IMG/VR virus record: IMGVR_UViG_3300027889_000012
Location: 1 to 23,992 of that record
Source of the DNA: a virus
Length of the DNA: 23,992 bases
Strand: one strand, 5' to 3'
The notes under the pieces are model-generated. The model was given only the letters and a program-made list of their open reading frames with translations. It was not told the DNA's origin and did no database searches. Below, piece after piece: positions 1 to 6,413 of the stretch. Position 1 is the first letter of the stretch. Every line of letters begins with the position of its first letter. Both the position numbers and the translations under genes were made by a program.

Positions 1-187
1 CCGCGATCCAGGCATCTACGGCTTTAATCAAATCTACTCGTGCCATTCCAAGACCGAACTTTCGTTCGGCTCGCGTCAACCCCCGCATTTGAGGCGTCTT
101 CCAAAAAACGACAACCTTGGTCGCCGCACCAGCTATCTCGAAGAGCGCGGAAATTTGTTCTGGTGAGAAATTTTCTTCCATGCTCAT
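1..187 (-). CDS. Hypothetical protein, N-terminal part, cut by the window edge
   Basis: About 62 codons read leftward from ATG at 187 and remain open at base 1. The N-terminus is MSMEENFSPEQISALFEIAG, so ATG 181 is an alternative start. The visible part is mixed alpha-helical, with a basic stretch (RGLTRAERKFGLG). I do not recognise the family. It lies 25 bases downstream of the 52-residue gene ending at 213 and continues the leftward early operon. Coding status rests on the long open frame, the spacing and the collinear neighbours; function is unknown. Confidence 0.6.
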   Translation of the reverse strand, partial: MSMEENFSPEQISALFEIAGAATKVVVFWKTPQMRGLTRAERKFGLGMARVDLIKAVDAWIA

Positions 188-212
188 TTTAAGTTTCCCA
201 ACATTGCAGAAG

Positions 213-371
213 TTAGCCGGAAACTGCCGGCGGCGGCGTTGGATGCACTTCTAAATCGCGCTGCCGATATTGGCGGATGACCTCTTTGTATTTTTCGATC
301 TTTGCCAGGGCGTCCGCGAGTTGCTGTTCCACAGTCTTTGGCGGCTTCATCGGAAAATCGTTGATACCCAT
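213..371 (-). CDS. Small hypothetical protein, helical then Pro-rich tail
   Basis: 52 codons plus stop, starting MGINDFPMKPPKTVEQQLAD. A predicted amphipathic helix covers roughly residues 13-42 (many Glu, Gln, Lys, Arg), followed by a short proline-rich C-terminus (HPTPPPAVSG). The start lies 2 bases after the stop of the zinc-type gene at 373, so translational coupling is likely. I recognise no family. It may be a small accessory early protein, and the evidence is only an open frame in tight operon context. Confidence 0.55.
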   Translation of the reverse strand: MGINDFPMKPPKTVEQQLADALAKIEKYKEVIRQYRQRDLEVHPTPPPAVSG

Positions 372-372
372 T

Positions 373-612
373 TTACTTCCCGACCGTCATCGAGGTCGCC
401 CACTCTGCGAGACAATCCTCACATAGCGCCTCACCATCATCATTGAAGCCGACTGCGGCGTTCTTGCAGAACCGAGTGTTACAGGTGGCATTACCGCTGC
501 CATCACAGGCGTCGCATCGGCCCGCGTCCCAAACATCGGGGTCATTGCCACCGTATTTTGATTTGTAAAGCCGGCCTTCGCCATGGCATTTCAGACAGGA
601 AAACACAGACAT
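373..612 (-). CDS. Small cysteine-rich zinc-binding protein (DnaJ-like knuckles)
   Basis: 79 residues with CxxC pairs at residues 6-9 (CLKCHGEG), 33-36 (CDACDGSG) and later C-containing motifs (CNTRFC, CEDC). The CxxCxGxG pattern is that of DnaJ-type zinc knuckles, but there is no J domain, so this is a stand-alone zinc module. An AAGGA-type ribosome site precedes the ATG at 612. It sits 28 bases after a second protein with the same knuckles (641-832). Such free-standing knuckle proteins are common in phage early operons and usually uncharacterised; binding to RNA or protein is an inference. Confidence 0.75.
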   Translation of the reverse strand: MSVFSCLKCHGEGRLYKSKYGGNDPDVWDAGRCDACDGSGNATCNTRFCKNAAVGFNDDGEALCEDCLAEWATSMTVGK

Positions 613-640
613 CAGGGCTTATCCTTCGGTAGCTTGCCAA

Positions 641-832
641 TCATTGTATGTCGTTCATTGTTGCTTTGCGCGCCTGTTTCTCGCCGGCCGGCGTGTAGGG
701 ATAAACTCTGCCATAGACCCAAAAGATGCTGCCCGTCCCGCCGCACGCATGACATCGGGTGTTGCGCGATTCGTCGCGCCAACCTTCGCCGCCGCAGGCC
801 CAACATCTAAGGACGGTCAAATCGTCGTTCAT
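641..832 (-). CDS. Small zinc-knuckle protein with two CxxCxGxG motifs
   Basis: 63 residues. Two CxxCxGxG repeats are visible (CWACGGEG near residue 10 and CHACGGTG near residue 27), as in half of a DnaJ zinc domain, followed by a Lys/Arg-containing tail. Its ATG overlaps the stop codon of the upstream methyltransferase gene by four bases (ATGA), so it is translationally coupled to it. It resembles the neighbouring 79-residue zinc protein in motif type. The function is unknown; zinc binding follows from the motif. Confidence 0.75.
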   Translation of the reverse strand: MNDDLTVLRCWACGGEGWRDESRNTRCHACGGTGSIFWVYGRVYPYTPAGEKQARKATMNDIQ

Positions 833-1530
833 GGGTACTCCATAAACAATTCAGGCCTAGCGTGAGCGTCTTTCAATCGTCTGCAGGCAGTGTCGAAAAA
901 ATCCGGCTCTAACTCGATGCCAATGAACTTGCGGCCGAGGGCGACGGCAGCAACGCCGGTAGTGCCGCTGCCCATAAAGGGATCGACGATGATACCGGCA
1001 GGCGCGCGCTTGCAGAAATAGCGCATGATCTCGACCGGCTTTTCGAACGGATGGTGCCGGTGGCCGTCGTTTCGATCAGCAACGCAGCCCGCGACCGCGT
1101 TGACTTTAACAATCCCGCCGTCACGGCGCTGCGATGTCCATCCCTGACCGCCAACGAACACACACTCAAAACTTGGCTTCCAAGGAAAGGACAGGTCGCC
1201 CGCGCCGGTATGTTCACCCTTGTCCCAGACGACGGTTCCGCGAGTGCCCGGCAATGGGGGCGTATTGACCTTGGCGAAGGCAGCGAATGGGGCGCCCAGC
1301 CCCAGGATCACATCGTCGCGTATTGCCACGTCGTCATCCCCGGCGATCTGGCGGCCTTTCCACATGCCTCCATCGCCCTTCGTGCCGCCGCCCATACCTA
1401 GCTTGGCGTTGATGCCGTAGGGCGGATCGGTGATCGTCACGTAGGACCGCGCACGCTCGAGCATCGGCACAATTTCTCGGCTGTCCCCGAGGTACAGCAC
1501 GGCGTTACCTATGGTCTCAATTCGGCTCAT
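829..1530 (-). CDS. DNA methyltransferase, beta class (N6-adenine or N4-cytosine)
   Basis: 233 residues from ATG 1530. The catalytic motif DPPYG is at residues 35-39 and the S-adenosylmethionine-binding motif DPFMGSGTTG at 183-192. Catalytic before cofactor motif defines the beta class of amino-methyltransferases (D12/N4_N6 type), which methylate adenine N6 or cytosine N4 in DNA. The frame is open up to 1743, but that extension overlaps the 1556-1891 gene and has poor coding character, so 1530 is preferred. No restriction enzyme is adjacent, so it is probably an orphan used for self-protection or regulation. Its C-terminal third closely resembles the second methyltransferase at 10869-11669. 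Target sequence cannot be read from the protein. Confidence 0.92.
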   Translation of the reverse strand: MSRIETIGNAVLYLGDSREIVPMLERARSYVTITDPPYGINAKLGMGGGTKGDGGMWKGRQIAGDDDVAIRDDVILGLGAPFAAFAKVNTPPLPGTRGTVVWDKGEHTGAGDLSFPWKPSFECVFVGGQGWTSQRRDGGIVKVNAVAGCVADRNDGHRHHPFEKPVEIMRYFCKRAPAGIIVDPFMGSGTTGVAAVALGRKFIGIELEPDFFDTACRRLKDAHARPELFMEYP

Positions 1531-1555
1531 GGAAACGGGCACATATCTGTCATTA

Positions 1556-1891
1556 CTAAACTTTTTCCGGCACCTTGCGGCGCTCGGTGTCGAGAATTTC
1601 AGTGAAGATGCTGATGTCAGTTTTGCGCTCGATGAGGGGCCGGAAGCGGGACGCAAGAAATGCAAGCTCATCCGCGTCGCCATCGGCCCAAGTGACGACT
1701 GGATTGATAATCTCGGCCACTCGCACCGCCAACAAAGGGCCATCGTTAAAATGCCAGTGCCCTACCCAGCGAACGACGTAGACTAGACCCTTCGACGGCC
1801 AAATCATTCCCCGCGATTGCAGGCTGGCGCGCCCGGCCGCGTCCGTCGTGGAGTCATCCACGCAGACCACTTTTTGCCCTATCTGGAACAT
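1556..1891 (-). CDS. Conserved phage hypothetical protein (FRPxxERKTDISIFT type)
   Basis: 111 residues beginning MFQIGQKVVCVDDS. A small beta-rich N-terminal domain (residues 1-60, with GLVYVVRW) leads to the C-terminal signature FRPLIERKTDISIFTEIL at about residues 83-100. From memory, this N- and C-terminal pairing recurs in short proteins of rhizobial and other alphaproteobacterial phages with no assigned function. The fold looks like a small SH3-like barrel, which is inference. It lies between the 49-residue gene and the methyltransferase, separated by about 25 bases on each side. Confidence 0.8.
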   Translation of the reverse strand: MFQIGQKVVCVDDSTTDAAGRASLQSRGMIWPSKGLVYVVRWVGHWHFNDGPLLAVRVAEIINPVVTWADGDADELAFLASRFRPLIERKTDISIFTEILDTERRKVPEKV

Positions 1892-1916
1892 CGTGAAGTT
1901 CCCTGCTGTTTCCGTA

Positions 1917-2066
1917 TCAGTCGTAAAAAGCCACGGCGTTGATGTTGTGCCATCGACCGCCGTATAGAGCTTGGTACTTGCTGCGCCAGCGGATCAGATA
2001 GCCGGGATGTCTGGGCCCGCTTCGATTTGGATAGGCACGCGATCCACCCAAGACAAATTTTTTCAT
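1917..2066 (-). CDS. Small basic hypothetical protein
   Basis: 49 residues, rich in Arg, Tyr and Trp (MKKFVLGGSRAYPN, then GYLIRWRSKYQ). The ATG overlaps the TGA of the upstream XF1762-type gene by four bases, which supports expression by coupling. I recognise no family; the basic aromatic composition suggests nucleic-acid contact, but that is inference. Confidence 0.6.
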   Translation of the reverse strand: MKKFVLGGSRAYPNRSGPRHPGYLIRWRSKYQALYGGRWHNINAVAFYD

Positions 2067-2506
2067 AGCGTTGCCTCAAAAAGCAGTTTGCGTTCGGTTG
2101 GTGCCTTATCTGTTCGTAGTCGTGACCCTCGGCTCCAAGAGCCACCCCCGCGCTCCCCCATAAGCCGCCAGCCTGCGCCCGTGAGTGACGTTCCCGGCTC
2201 ACTGGCAAGGATGTAAGTTCCGATCCGGTGGTAGCCCAAAGCGAATGCAGCTCGTGCGCAGGCCCCATAGAGGAATGAGCAGGCATTGTCGGTGCCATCC
2301 GTGCAGAGCCGTGTAACCTCAAGCGTGTCCCCGTCGTCGCGCATACGGGCTACGGGCCGCCCCACGATGGCCACACCCACGAGCTTGTCATCCATGACCG
2401 CGCCAAGGCTGAACTTGTGGCCGATGACGGGCTTGTGATGGCGATGGAGCGCCGCCACAAACTCGTTGGCCTCTTTCAGTTCAACTCTGGTCAGGTGCAG
2501 TTTCAT
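2063..2506 (-). CDS. XF1762-like phage N-acyltransferase fold protein (Mom-like)
   Basis: 147 residues. Recognisable family features are ANEFVAALHRHHKPVIGHKF (residues 13-32), GVAIVGRPVARMRDDG (44-59), LEVTRLCTDGTDNACS (62-77), ILASEPGTSLTGAGW (98-112) and the C-terminal GGGSWSR with APTERKLLFEA. These match the XF1762-type phage proteins, which have a GNAT/acyl-CoA N-acyltransferase fold like the phage Mu DNA-modification protein Mom. The substrate of this family is not established. Its location in an early operon with three DNA methyltransferases makes base modification an attractive inference. Full-length, with ATG at 2506 preceded by a 20-bp repeat leader. Confidence 0.85.
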   Translation of the reverse strand: MKLHLTRVELKEANEFVAALHRHHKPVIGHKFSLGAVMDDKLVGVAIVGRPVARMRDDGDTLEVTRLCTDGTDNACSFLYGACARAAFALGYHRIGTYILASEPGTSLTGAGWRLMGERGGGSWSRGSRLRTDKAPTERKLLFEATL

Positions 2507-2509
2507 TTT

Positions 2510-2529
2510 GCGGTTAACTTGTTGTTACT
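2510..2529 (-). repeat. 20-bp leader repeat B, copy 1
   Basis: On the minus strand this reads AGTAACAACAAGTTAACCGC and sits immediately upstream of the ATG at 2506. A second copy (2857-2876) lies upstream of the ATG at 2848. They share 17 of 20 bases and all three differences are C/T transitions. Role unknown; it occupies the ribosome-binding/leader position of two genes. Confidence 0.65.
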
Positions 2530-2668
2530 ATTTATCGTGGAGGTGGCGGTTGACGAGGCCGCGCATTAGAGCGGCTTTGTGGCGCTCGATTGTGCGCGCG
2601 GGAAAGCGCCAGTAAATCGTCCTCCAATAATTCAGAAAAGTTGGCCGATAAGGGGTGAAAGGCTTCAT
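2528..2668 (-). CDS. Small very basic hypothetical protein
   Basis: 46 residues beginning MKPFTPYRPTFLNYWRTIYW, rich in Arg, His, Tyr and Trp, ending MRGLVNRHLHDK. A GGAGAGAA ribosome site precedes ATG 2668, located between this gene and the upstream zinc protein stop at 2678. No family recognised. Another frame over this stretch is longer but crosses two good gene boundaries and looks like a shadow. Confidence 0.55.
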   Translation of the reverse strand: MKPFTPYRPTFLNYWRTIYWRFPARTIERHKAALMRGLVNRHLHDK

Positions 2669-2677
2669 GGTTCTCTC

Positions 2678-2848
2678 CTATTCGTCGCGGCCTTGGCGCC
2701 GCACCTTGTCTGGGTCTCGTTCTACCTTCGTCGAATAGCGCCGCATGTTCTCGCCGGCGCAGGCGTTGCACTTATCGACCTTCCAACCGCGCCGGACTTT
2801 TAGGAACTCGGTTTCCGGCTTGTCTGTTTTGCATTGCGTGCACCACAT
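2678..2848 (-). CDS. Small zinc-ribbon protein
   Basis: 56 residues with two CxxC pairs: CTQC at residues 3-6 and CNAC at 28-31, a compact treble-clef or ribbon arrangement, followed by a basic Arg-rich tail (RRYSTKVERDPDKVRRQGRD). This resembles phage stand-alone HNH-associated or ribbon proteins in which zinc holds a small DNA-binding fold. The start at 2848 is preceded by leader repeat B. Function is inferred only from the zinc pattern. Confidence 0.7.
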   Translation of the reverse strand: MWCTQCKTDKPETEFLKVRRGWKVDKCNACAGENMRRYSTKVERDPDKVRRQGRDE

Positions 2849-2856
2849 GGATTCTG

Positions 2857-2876
2857 GCGGCTAACCTGTCGTTACT
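2857..2876 (-). repeat. 20-bp leader repeat B, copy 2
   Basis: Minus strand reads AGTAACGACAGGTTAGCCGC, 17 of 20 bases identical to the copy at 2510-2529. It lies in the 40-base gap between the HNH-like gene (ending 2889) and the zinc-ribbon gene (starting 2848). Confidence 0.65.
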
Positions 2877-2888
2877 TTTCCGCTTCGC

Positions 2889-3338
2889 TCAATCAAGAAT
2901 ACCCGCGCGTGCCTTGAACACAACATCGCGCATTGTAGTCAAATCTCCGCGCGCTGCATAGAGTCTCGTGCACAGAAAAACGGGATCGATGCCGACGATA
3001 GACCAGAATGCGCGCTCGCCGATTCGATGTTGTTCCCTGTGGCAGTCTCGGCACAATGGCAGAGCAAATTTATCGGGAGGCTTCTTGCCTGTGCCGCCGT
3101 GTTTGTTCCATGCGCCGGATTGCATCCGAACGTGGGCGGCTTCGCATGGCTCATCGTTACAGCCGAGACACGGCATCTGTCTGACCATCGCCAGGTATAC
3201 CGGGTCGGAATCGCCGACGACTTTCAGCTTGATCCGCTGCGCTATGCCGAAGGCGCTTTTGAGTAGTGCGCCGGGTTGGGCGGGTGGAGTGAGGCGTTGG
3301 GGATGGTTGGGGTTCATGGCTGGGCTGTTATGGGTCAC
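2889..3338 (-). CDS. HNH-type nuclease, DUF968/DUF1364-like phage protein
   Basis: 149 residues from GTG 3338 (alternative ATG 3317). The zinc/nuclease core is visible: CLGC at residues 57-60, then EAAHVRM (66-72), PDKFALPLCRDCHREQHRIG (88-107) and FWSIVGIDP. The AH, CxxCH and H spacing is that of HNH-fold proteins such as DUF968/DUF1364, which occupy the recombination (nin-like) region of many phages. A Holliday-junction or recombination nuclease role is inference. The GTG start coincides with the end of dispersed module A, and the first codons (MTHNSP) resemble those of the gene at 7097 (MTHKNP), so the start and leader have a common origin. Confidence 0.8.
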   Translation of the reverse strand: MTHNSPAMNPNHPQRLTPPAQPGALLKSAFGIAQRIKLKVVGDSDPVYLAMVRQMPCLGCNDEPCEAAHVRMQSGAWNKHGGTGKKPPDKFALPLCRDCHREQHRIGERAFWSIVGIDPVFLCTRLYAARGDLTTMRDVVFKARAGILD

Positions 3339-3376
3339 GAGGGTTTGTTAGTTCCGTTCCGCCGGATTTGGTCAAC
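3328..3376 (-). repeat. Dispersed module A, copy R1
   Basis: 49 bp on the minus strand running from GTTGACCAAATCCGGC to CTCGTGACCCATAA. The inner 41 bp (3336-3376) match copy R2 (6201-6241) at 37 of 41 positions without gaps. The GTG within CTCGTGACC is the start codon of the HNH-like gene. This copy has lost the GANTC site that other copies carry (GATTT on the plus strand). Confidence 0.85.
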
Positions 3377-3382
3377 CGATGT

Positions 3383-3862
3383 TTACGGAGCGTCGATATT
3401 TATGGCTTGTATTTCATCAAGTTTTCGCTGCCAAAAATCCTCGTCGCTTTCGTCATCCTCTTTGCTCATGTCGGAAAGGTCCAAGCCTTCCAATTCATCG
3501 GCGGCGGCTTCGCAGGCTTCGGCGCGTTCTTGCAGCATTGTGCCAGTGTCGGAGTCCTGTAATTGTTCTGGCATGTTGTCGCGAGCGTCCGTGCATTCCT
3601 GCGCTAGATCGCGAAGCCGTTGAGCGATGTCGGCAACATCGGACTCCAAACCATCGCCGGCCTCAAGTGTGCCGATGTCGTCCTCTATATCCCACAGTTG
3701 AGAATAGAAATTCGACTGTGTGAGTTGGGATCGTTTCGGCGCGGTCTTGGAATAATGCTTGCCGCCGAACCGGAACTTCCACCAATAATAGCTGTCGCCA
3801 GCCTTGATGTCAGTTCCGGCTACGTCCTTGCGGGCCTTTTGAACGAAAGTTGCTCGCGCCAT
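3383..3862 (-). CDS. Conserved phage hypothetical protein (SYYWWKFRFGGKHYSKT type)
   Basis: 159 residues from ATG 3862, with an AAGGGAA ribosome site. The N-terminal domain contains ARATFVQKARKDV and GDSYYWWKFRFGGKHYSKT (residues 23-41), then SQLTQSNFYSQLWDI. The C-terminal two thirds are acidic and predicted coiled coil (residues 55-140). I recall the WWKFRFGGKHYS block from many phage early proteins with no known function. The frame is open further upstream to 3961, but that overlaps the 62-residue gene and lacks a ribosome site. A DNA-binding head with a helical tail is inference. Confidence 0.8.
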   Translation of the reverse strand: MARATFVQKARKDVAGTDIKAGDSYYWWKFRFGGKHYSKTAPKRSQLTQSNFYSQLWDIEDDIGTLEAGDGLESDVADIAQRLRDLAQECTDARDNMPEQLQDSDTGTMLQERAEACEAAADELEGLDLSDMSKEDDESDEDFWQRKLDEIQAINIDAP

Positions 3863-3864
3863 GA

Positions 3865-4053
3865 TTAATTCCCTTCGTTGGATTTGGTCAACGTACCGTA
3901 TGAGGGTGCCAAGATACTTGCTGCCGGACGGCTTGCGAAGTTGACGTAAAGATCGCGCCACGATTGAGCGGTCGCGCGCAAGCCATAGTGATCCGCAGTC
4001 GCGATACGCTTGGCAATCATGTCAAGCGCGGCTTGTTTTTGTTGCTCAGTCAT
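3865..4053 (-). CDS. Small hypothetical protein
   Basis: 62 residues beginning MTEQQKQAALDMIAKRIATA; the first 40 residues are predicted helical with LRATAQSWRDLYVNF. It overlaps the end of the OB-fold-like gene by 8 bases (ATG 4053, upstream stop at 4046) and ends 2 bases before the next start. The coding end contains a 13-bp core of dispersed module A. No family recognised. Confidence 0.65.
   Translation of the reverse strand: MTEQQKQAALDMIAKRIATADHYGLRATAQSWRDLYVNFASRPAASILAPSYGTLTKSNEGN
3880..3892 (-). repeat. Core fragment of dispersed module A
   Basis: GTTGACCAAATCC on the minus strand, identical to the first 13 bases of copy R1, 33 bases from its first base through the ATG at 3862 rather than about 41. 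It lies inside the last codons of the 62-residue gene, so it could be a fragment or a chance match. Confidence 0.4.
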
Positions 4054-4531
4054 CCTGCCCGTAAGTTTTCTGATAGACCGCCCGCAAGAGGTTGACGGCG
4101 TGGATCATGGCTTCCTCGTTCAACTCGACGCTGCCCCGGTCGATGATGTGACCTAAGATCGCGCATGTCCACATTCTCTCAGAGTCCTTCGGCGCCGTGG
4201 GGCGCGGCTGGTAGTATTGCTGCCCGTTCTGCTTCGGTTGTGCCGCCGCCGTCGTCAGCGTGGCGCCGTTGCGGTGGGGCTCGGTGAACGAGGCGCCTTC
4301 AGAGCGCACCGGACGCGCAGGCTCGGCAACGATCTTCTTGACGCCGATGATGTTCTTGAAGCCCTTGTCGCTTTCGGTGTACGCAAGCTCATAGGCATTG
4401 CCGGCCTCGAATTCGCGGATACGATCCTGCTTCACCGGCCACCAATCGTTGTTGGTGGTCTTGACGCTGCCGTACTGCTTGCCTTCGGCCGGCGGTTTGA
4501 CGAAAGAGACTTCAATGGTTGCGGTCTGCAT
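4046..4531 (-). CDS. Putative ssDNA-binding/OB-fold-like phage protein
   Basis: 161 residues from ATG 4531. The N-terminal 70 residues form a beta-rich domain (TATIEVSFVKPPAEGKQYGS, then YELAYTESDKGFKNIIGVKKI) of the kind seen in small phage OB-fold proteins, then a linker and a helical C-terminus (LNEEAMIHAVNLLRAVYQKT). The start is decided by an AGGAG site lying inside the last codons of the upstream coiled-coil gene. The linker peptide SFTEPHRNGAT (residues 81-91) reappears as SFTEPKRTDAT in the 5496-5954 protein. OB-fold assignment is inference from pattern, not from a clear motif. Confidence 0.7.
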   Translation of the reverse strand: MQTATIEVSFVKPPAEGKQYGSVKTTNNDWWPVKQDRIREFEAGNAYELAYTESDKGFKNIIGVKKIVAEPARPVRSEGASFTEPHRNGATLTTAAAQPKQNGQQYYQPRPTAPKDSERMWTCAILGHIIDRGSVELNEEAMIHAVNLLRAVYQKTYGQDD

Positions 4532-4532
4532 G

Positions 4533-5279
4533 TCACAGGCTCCTTTGATACTCTGATTTGACACCATCTGGCAGTTCGCCAGTAGCTTCGCGGAATCGCT
4601 TTGCGTCCTTAATAATCTGTTTCTTGAGATCATCCGAGCATCCCATGATGGTGATGGCTGCACAGGCATCCTCCACGGTAAAGACTTCGGCTGTTCTCAT
4701 GCTTAGGGCTTTGCCGCCCATGACTGAGGCGATGCGAACCGGCACATTGCGTTCGGCGGTAGCGGCGGCGCGGTCCGTTTTCTGGAAGGCTTTGAACGCC
4801 TGATCCGCGTCGGCGATAGCGCCGCCTACGTCCGTGCATTCGCCATCTTCCGCGTTGGCGATGGCCTCTTGTTCCGCGGCCTCGGCTTCACGCGCCGCGC
4901 GCTCGGCGGCTTCGGCTTCCTCGCGCAACCGCTGTGCTTCGCGAAGCCGCGCGGCTTCGACGGCGTTGTTGTATTTGCTCAGCCGGGCCTTGGCGAGTTC
5001 GTACAGCTTTTCGAGGGGCTGGCGCACGAGGCGGTATGGCTTGTTGAGGGCTTCGAGCGCCGCGTTGAGCGGATCGGCCTGCGGCTTGCGCTCATCCTCC
5101 ATCGCGTTCAAGGCAACGCGCGTTCGCTCGATATAGGCCGCGTATTGCTTGGCGCCATCGAAGTTCTCGATGACCGGATTGTTTTCGGTGAATACCGAAA
5201 GCTCCGCCATCGCCTCTTTGGCGCTTTCGATTGGCGATGGAGGATTGTTGTGGCCTAATAAGGTGACGGGCGCGTGCAT
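4533..5279 (-). CDS. Phage coiled-coil protein, possible recombination/replication partner
   Basis: 248 residues starting MHAPVTLLGHNNPPSPIESA; the GHNNPP opening is frequent in phage early proteins. Residues 40-110 are helical (YIERTRVALNAMEDERKPQA), and 105-145 are a Glu/Ala/Arg coiled coil. The C-terminal part (190-248) contains AEVFTVEDACAAITIMG and KDAKRFREATGELPDGVK. Immediately downstream (2 bp) is the OB-fold-like gene, an arrangement often seen for phage recombination pairs. I see no catalytic motif, so a structural or loading role is the safer inference. Confidence 0.72.
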   Translation of the reverse strand: MHAPVTLLGHNNPPSPIESAKEAMAELSVFTENNPVIENFDGAKQYAAYIERTRVALNAMEDERKPQADPLNAALEALNKPYRLVRQPLEKLYELAKARLSKYNNAVEAARLREAQRLREEAEAAERAAREAEAAEQEAIANAEDGECTDVGGAIADADQAFKAFQKTDRAAATAERNVPVRIASVMGGKALSMRTAEVFTVEDACAAITIMGCSDDLKKQIIKDAKRFREATGELPDGVKSEYQRSL

Positions 5280-5281
5280 GA

Positions 5282-5494
5282 CTAAGCTACCTTCTCTGTC
5301 GGAAACTTGCCGCGAATGTGCTTGGCAAAGTGCGAGCCAACGGAGTCCGCGTGAATGAGGGCGTGATGATCGGTAGGCATCACTTCGGTCATCCGATACA
5401 GGCCGCCATTGGCGAACTTGATTTCCATGGCCGCCGTAAGTGGATCATAGGCCACGCTTACGATATTGGAGGATTTGACCGGAACGTGCTCCAT
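5282..5494 (-). CDS. KTSC-domain protein
   Basis: 70 residues, essentially one KTSC domain: SSNIVSVAYDP (8-18), MEIKFANGGLYRM (23-35), then SVGSHFAKHIRGKFP (51-65). KTSC is a small domain also found attached to lysyl-tRNA synthetase C-termini; free-standing copies are common in phages and the molecular role is not settled. ATG 5494 is chosen because the domain begins there and the longer open frame to 5689 overlaps another gene. It is 2 bases from its downstream and 1 base from its upstream neighbour. Confidence 0.9.
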   Translation of the reverse strand: MEHVPVKSSNIVSVAYDPLTAAMEIKFANGGLYRMTEVMPTDHHALIHADSVGSHFAKHIRGKFPTEKVA

Positions 5495-5495
5495 T

Positions 5496-5954
5496 TTACT
5501 CTCCCGCTGCCGCGCGTTCCTCATACTCATCATCGGCATGGTAGTCGCCATACTCCTGCTCGGCTTCGACCGCCTGCGCGCAACGCTCAAGCTCGAAAGT
5601 AGCCTCCCCCTGAATGCCGCCAAGGAAAGCTCCATCAAACACATTGGCGTCGATAGTCTCCGATGTATTGGAAGCCGCTTCCTCCCCAACGATCTTCAAA
5701 ACCCGGTCGCTGATCCGCGCCCAATGCGTCAGGAAGTCCGCCAGGTCGCGGAATTGATCGGGGGATGGCGATACATCGAGGCGCGGCACATAGAGCCTCG
5801 CAAGCGCCTGGACAGCTTCCCGATGCACGGTCGCAATCGCGTTATGTCTGGCACCGGACGCGCGGCGTAGCGTGTCAATAAGCGTCTGCGTGGCATCGGT
5901 GCGCTTTGGCTCGGTGAAGGACTCACCTTCAAATCTGAGAGTTTCGTTGCTCAT
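5496..5954 (-). CDS. Hypothetical helical early protein
   Basis: 152 residues from ATG 5954, with an AGGGGC ribosome site. The N-terminus carries FEGESFTEPKRTDAT (8-22), also found in the OB-fold-like protein, followed by helical segments (TLIDTLRRASGARHNAIATV, QFRDLADFLTHWARISDRVL) and an acidic C-terminus (EYGDYHADDEYEERAAAGE). No catalytic motif or known family recognised. An upstream in-frame extension to 6095 overlaps the membrane-protein gene and is rejected. Confidence 0.7.
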   Translation of the reverse strand: MSNETLRFEGESFTEPKRTDATQTLIDTLRRASGARHNAIATVHREAVQALARLYVPRLDVSPSPDQFRDLADFLTHWARISDRVLKIVGEEAASNTSETIDANVFDGAFLGGIQGEATFELERCAQAVEAEQEYGDYHADDEYEERAAAGE

Positions 5955-5985
5955 TGTAAGCCCCTGTGGTCGTGTGAATTTCCGT

Positions 5986-6192
5986 TCAGCGCGCGAGCCC
6001 GTGATCCAGAATGAGGCAAGCCCCTTGCTGATCGAGCGCAAACCAAACAATAACCCCAATGCTGATCGCCAAGAGAGACGCGAGCCCCAAGACAATATGC
6101 TCGTACCGGCGTTCCTGTTGTTCCCGTCGAAGCTGCACGCCTAGGAGTTTAGCGTCTCTCATCATTGGGTCGGAGTCGTGGAAGGTAGGCAT
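5986..6192 (-). CDS. Small single-pass membrane protein
   Basis: 68 residues: a charged N-terminal region (MRDAKLLGVQLRREQQERRY) followed by one hydrophobic span at residues 32-53 (HIVLGLASLLAISIGVIVWF) and a short tail. The positively charged N-terminal side suggests N-in topology. ATG 6192 is 9 bases after copy R2 of module A. The GTG at the end of that module is out of frame here, so unlike in the HNH gene it is not the start. Possible roles such as superinfection exclusion are inference. Confidence 0.65.
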   Translation of the reverse strand: MPTFHDSDPMMRDAKLLGVQLRREQQERRYEHIVLGLASLLAISIGVIVWFALDQQGACLILDHGLAR

Positions 6193-6200
6193 AACTGTCT

Positions 6201-6241
6201 CACGAGGGTTTGGTTGTTCTGTTCCGCCGGATTCGGTCAAC
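6201..6241 (-). repeat. Dispersed module A, copy R2
   Basis: 41 bp, 37 of 41 identical to R1 (3336-3376). It fills the gap between the stop of the 55-residue gene (6242) and the membrane-protein start (6192). On the minus strand it runs from GTTGACCGAATCCGGC to CTCGTG and carries a GANTC (GAATC) site. Confidence 0.85.
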
Positions 6242-6409
6242 TTAGGCTGTGGCCTTCTTGGCGTCGCGCTCGCGGCGCTTCTCGATGTCCACGTAATCGA
6301 GCGCGGCTTGTTCGCGATCAGCGGTGGCGACGGTCTTGCCATCCTTGATGACATCGTACTTGCCGGCGTCGTTCTGGTTGATGAAGTAGCCGCGATAAAT
6401 GAGGCTCAT
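6242..6409 (-). CDS. Small hypothetical protein
   Basis: 55 residues: MSLIYRGYFINQNDAGKYDV leads into a short beta-hairpin-like segment (DGKTVATADREQAALDYVDI) and a basic tail (KRRERDAKKATA). The pattern of a query-like residue pair (YRGY and GKYDV) is typical of small phage proteins of unknown role. Starts 4 bases after the previous stop. No domain assigned. Confidence 0.65.
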   Translation of the reverse strand: MSLIYRGYFINQNDAGKYDVIKDGKTVATADREQAALDYVDIEKRRERDAKKATA

Positions 6410-6413
6410 GGCG

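Noticed and set aside
1531-1743. N-terminal extension of the first methyltransferase frame to 1743
   Set aside because: The extra 71 residues overlap the 1556-1891 gene in another frame and have no methyltransferase motif; similarity to the paralogue begins near ATG 1530.
5496-6095. Longer start for the 152-residue early protein
   Set aside because: Extension to 6095 overlaps the single-pass membrane gene and lacks the AGGGGC ribosome site found before ATG 5954.
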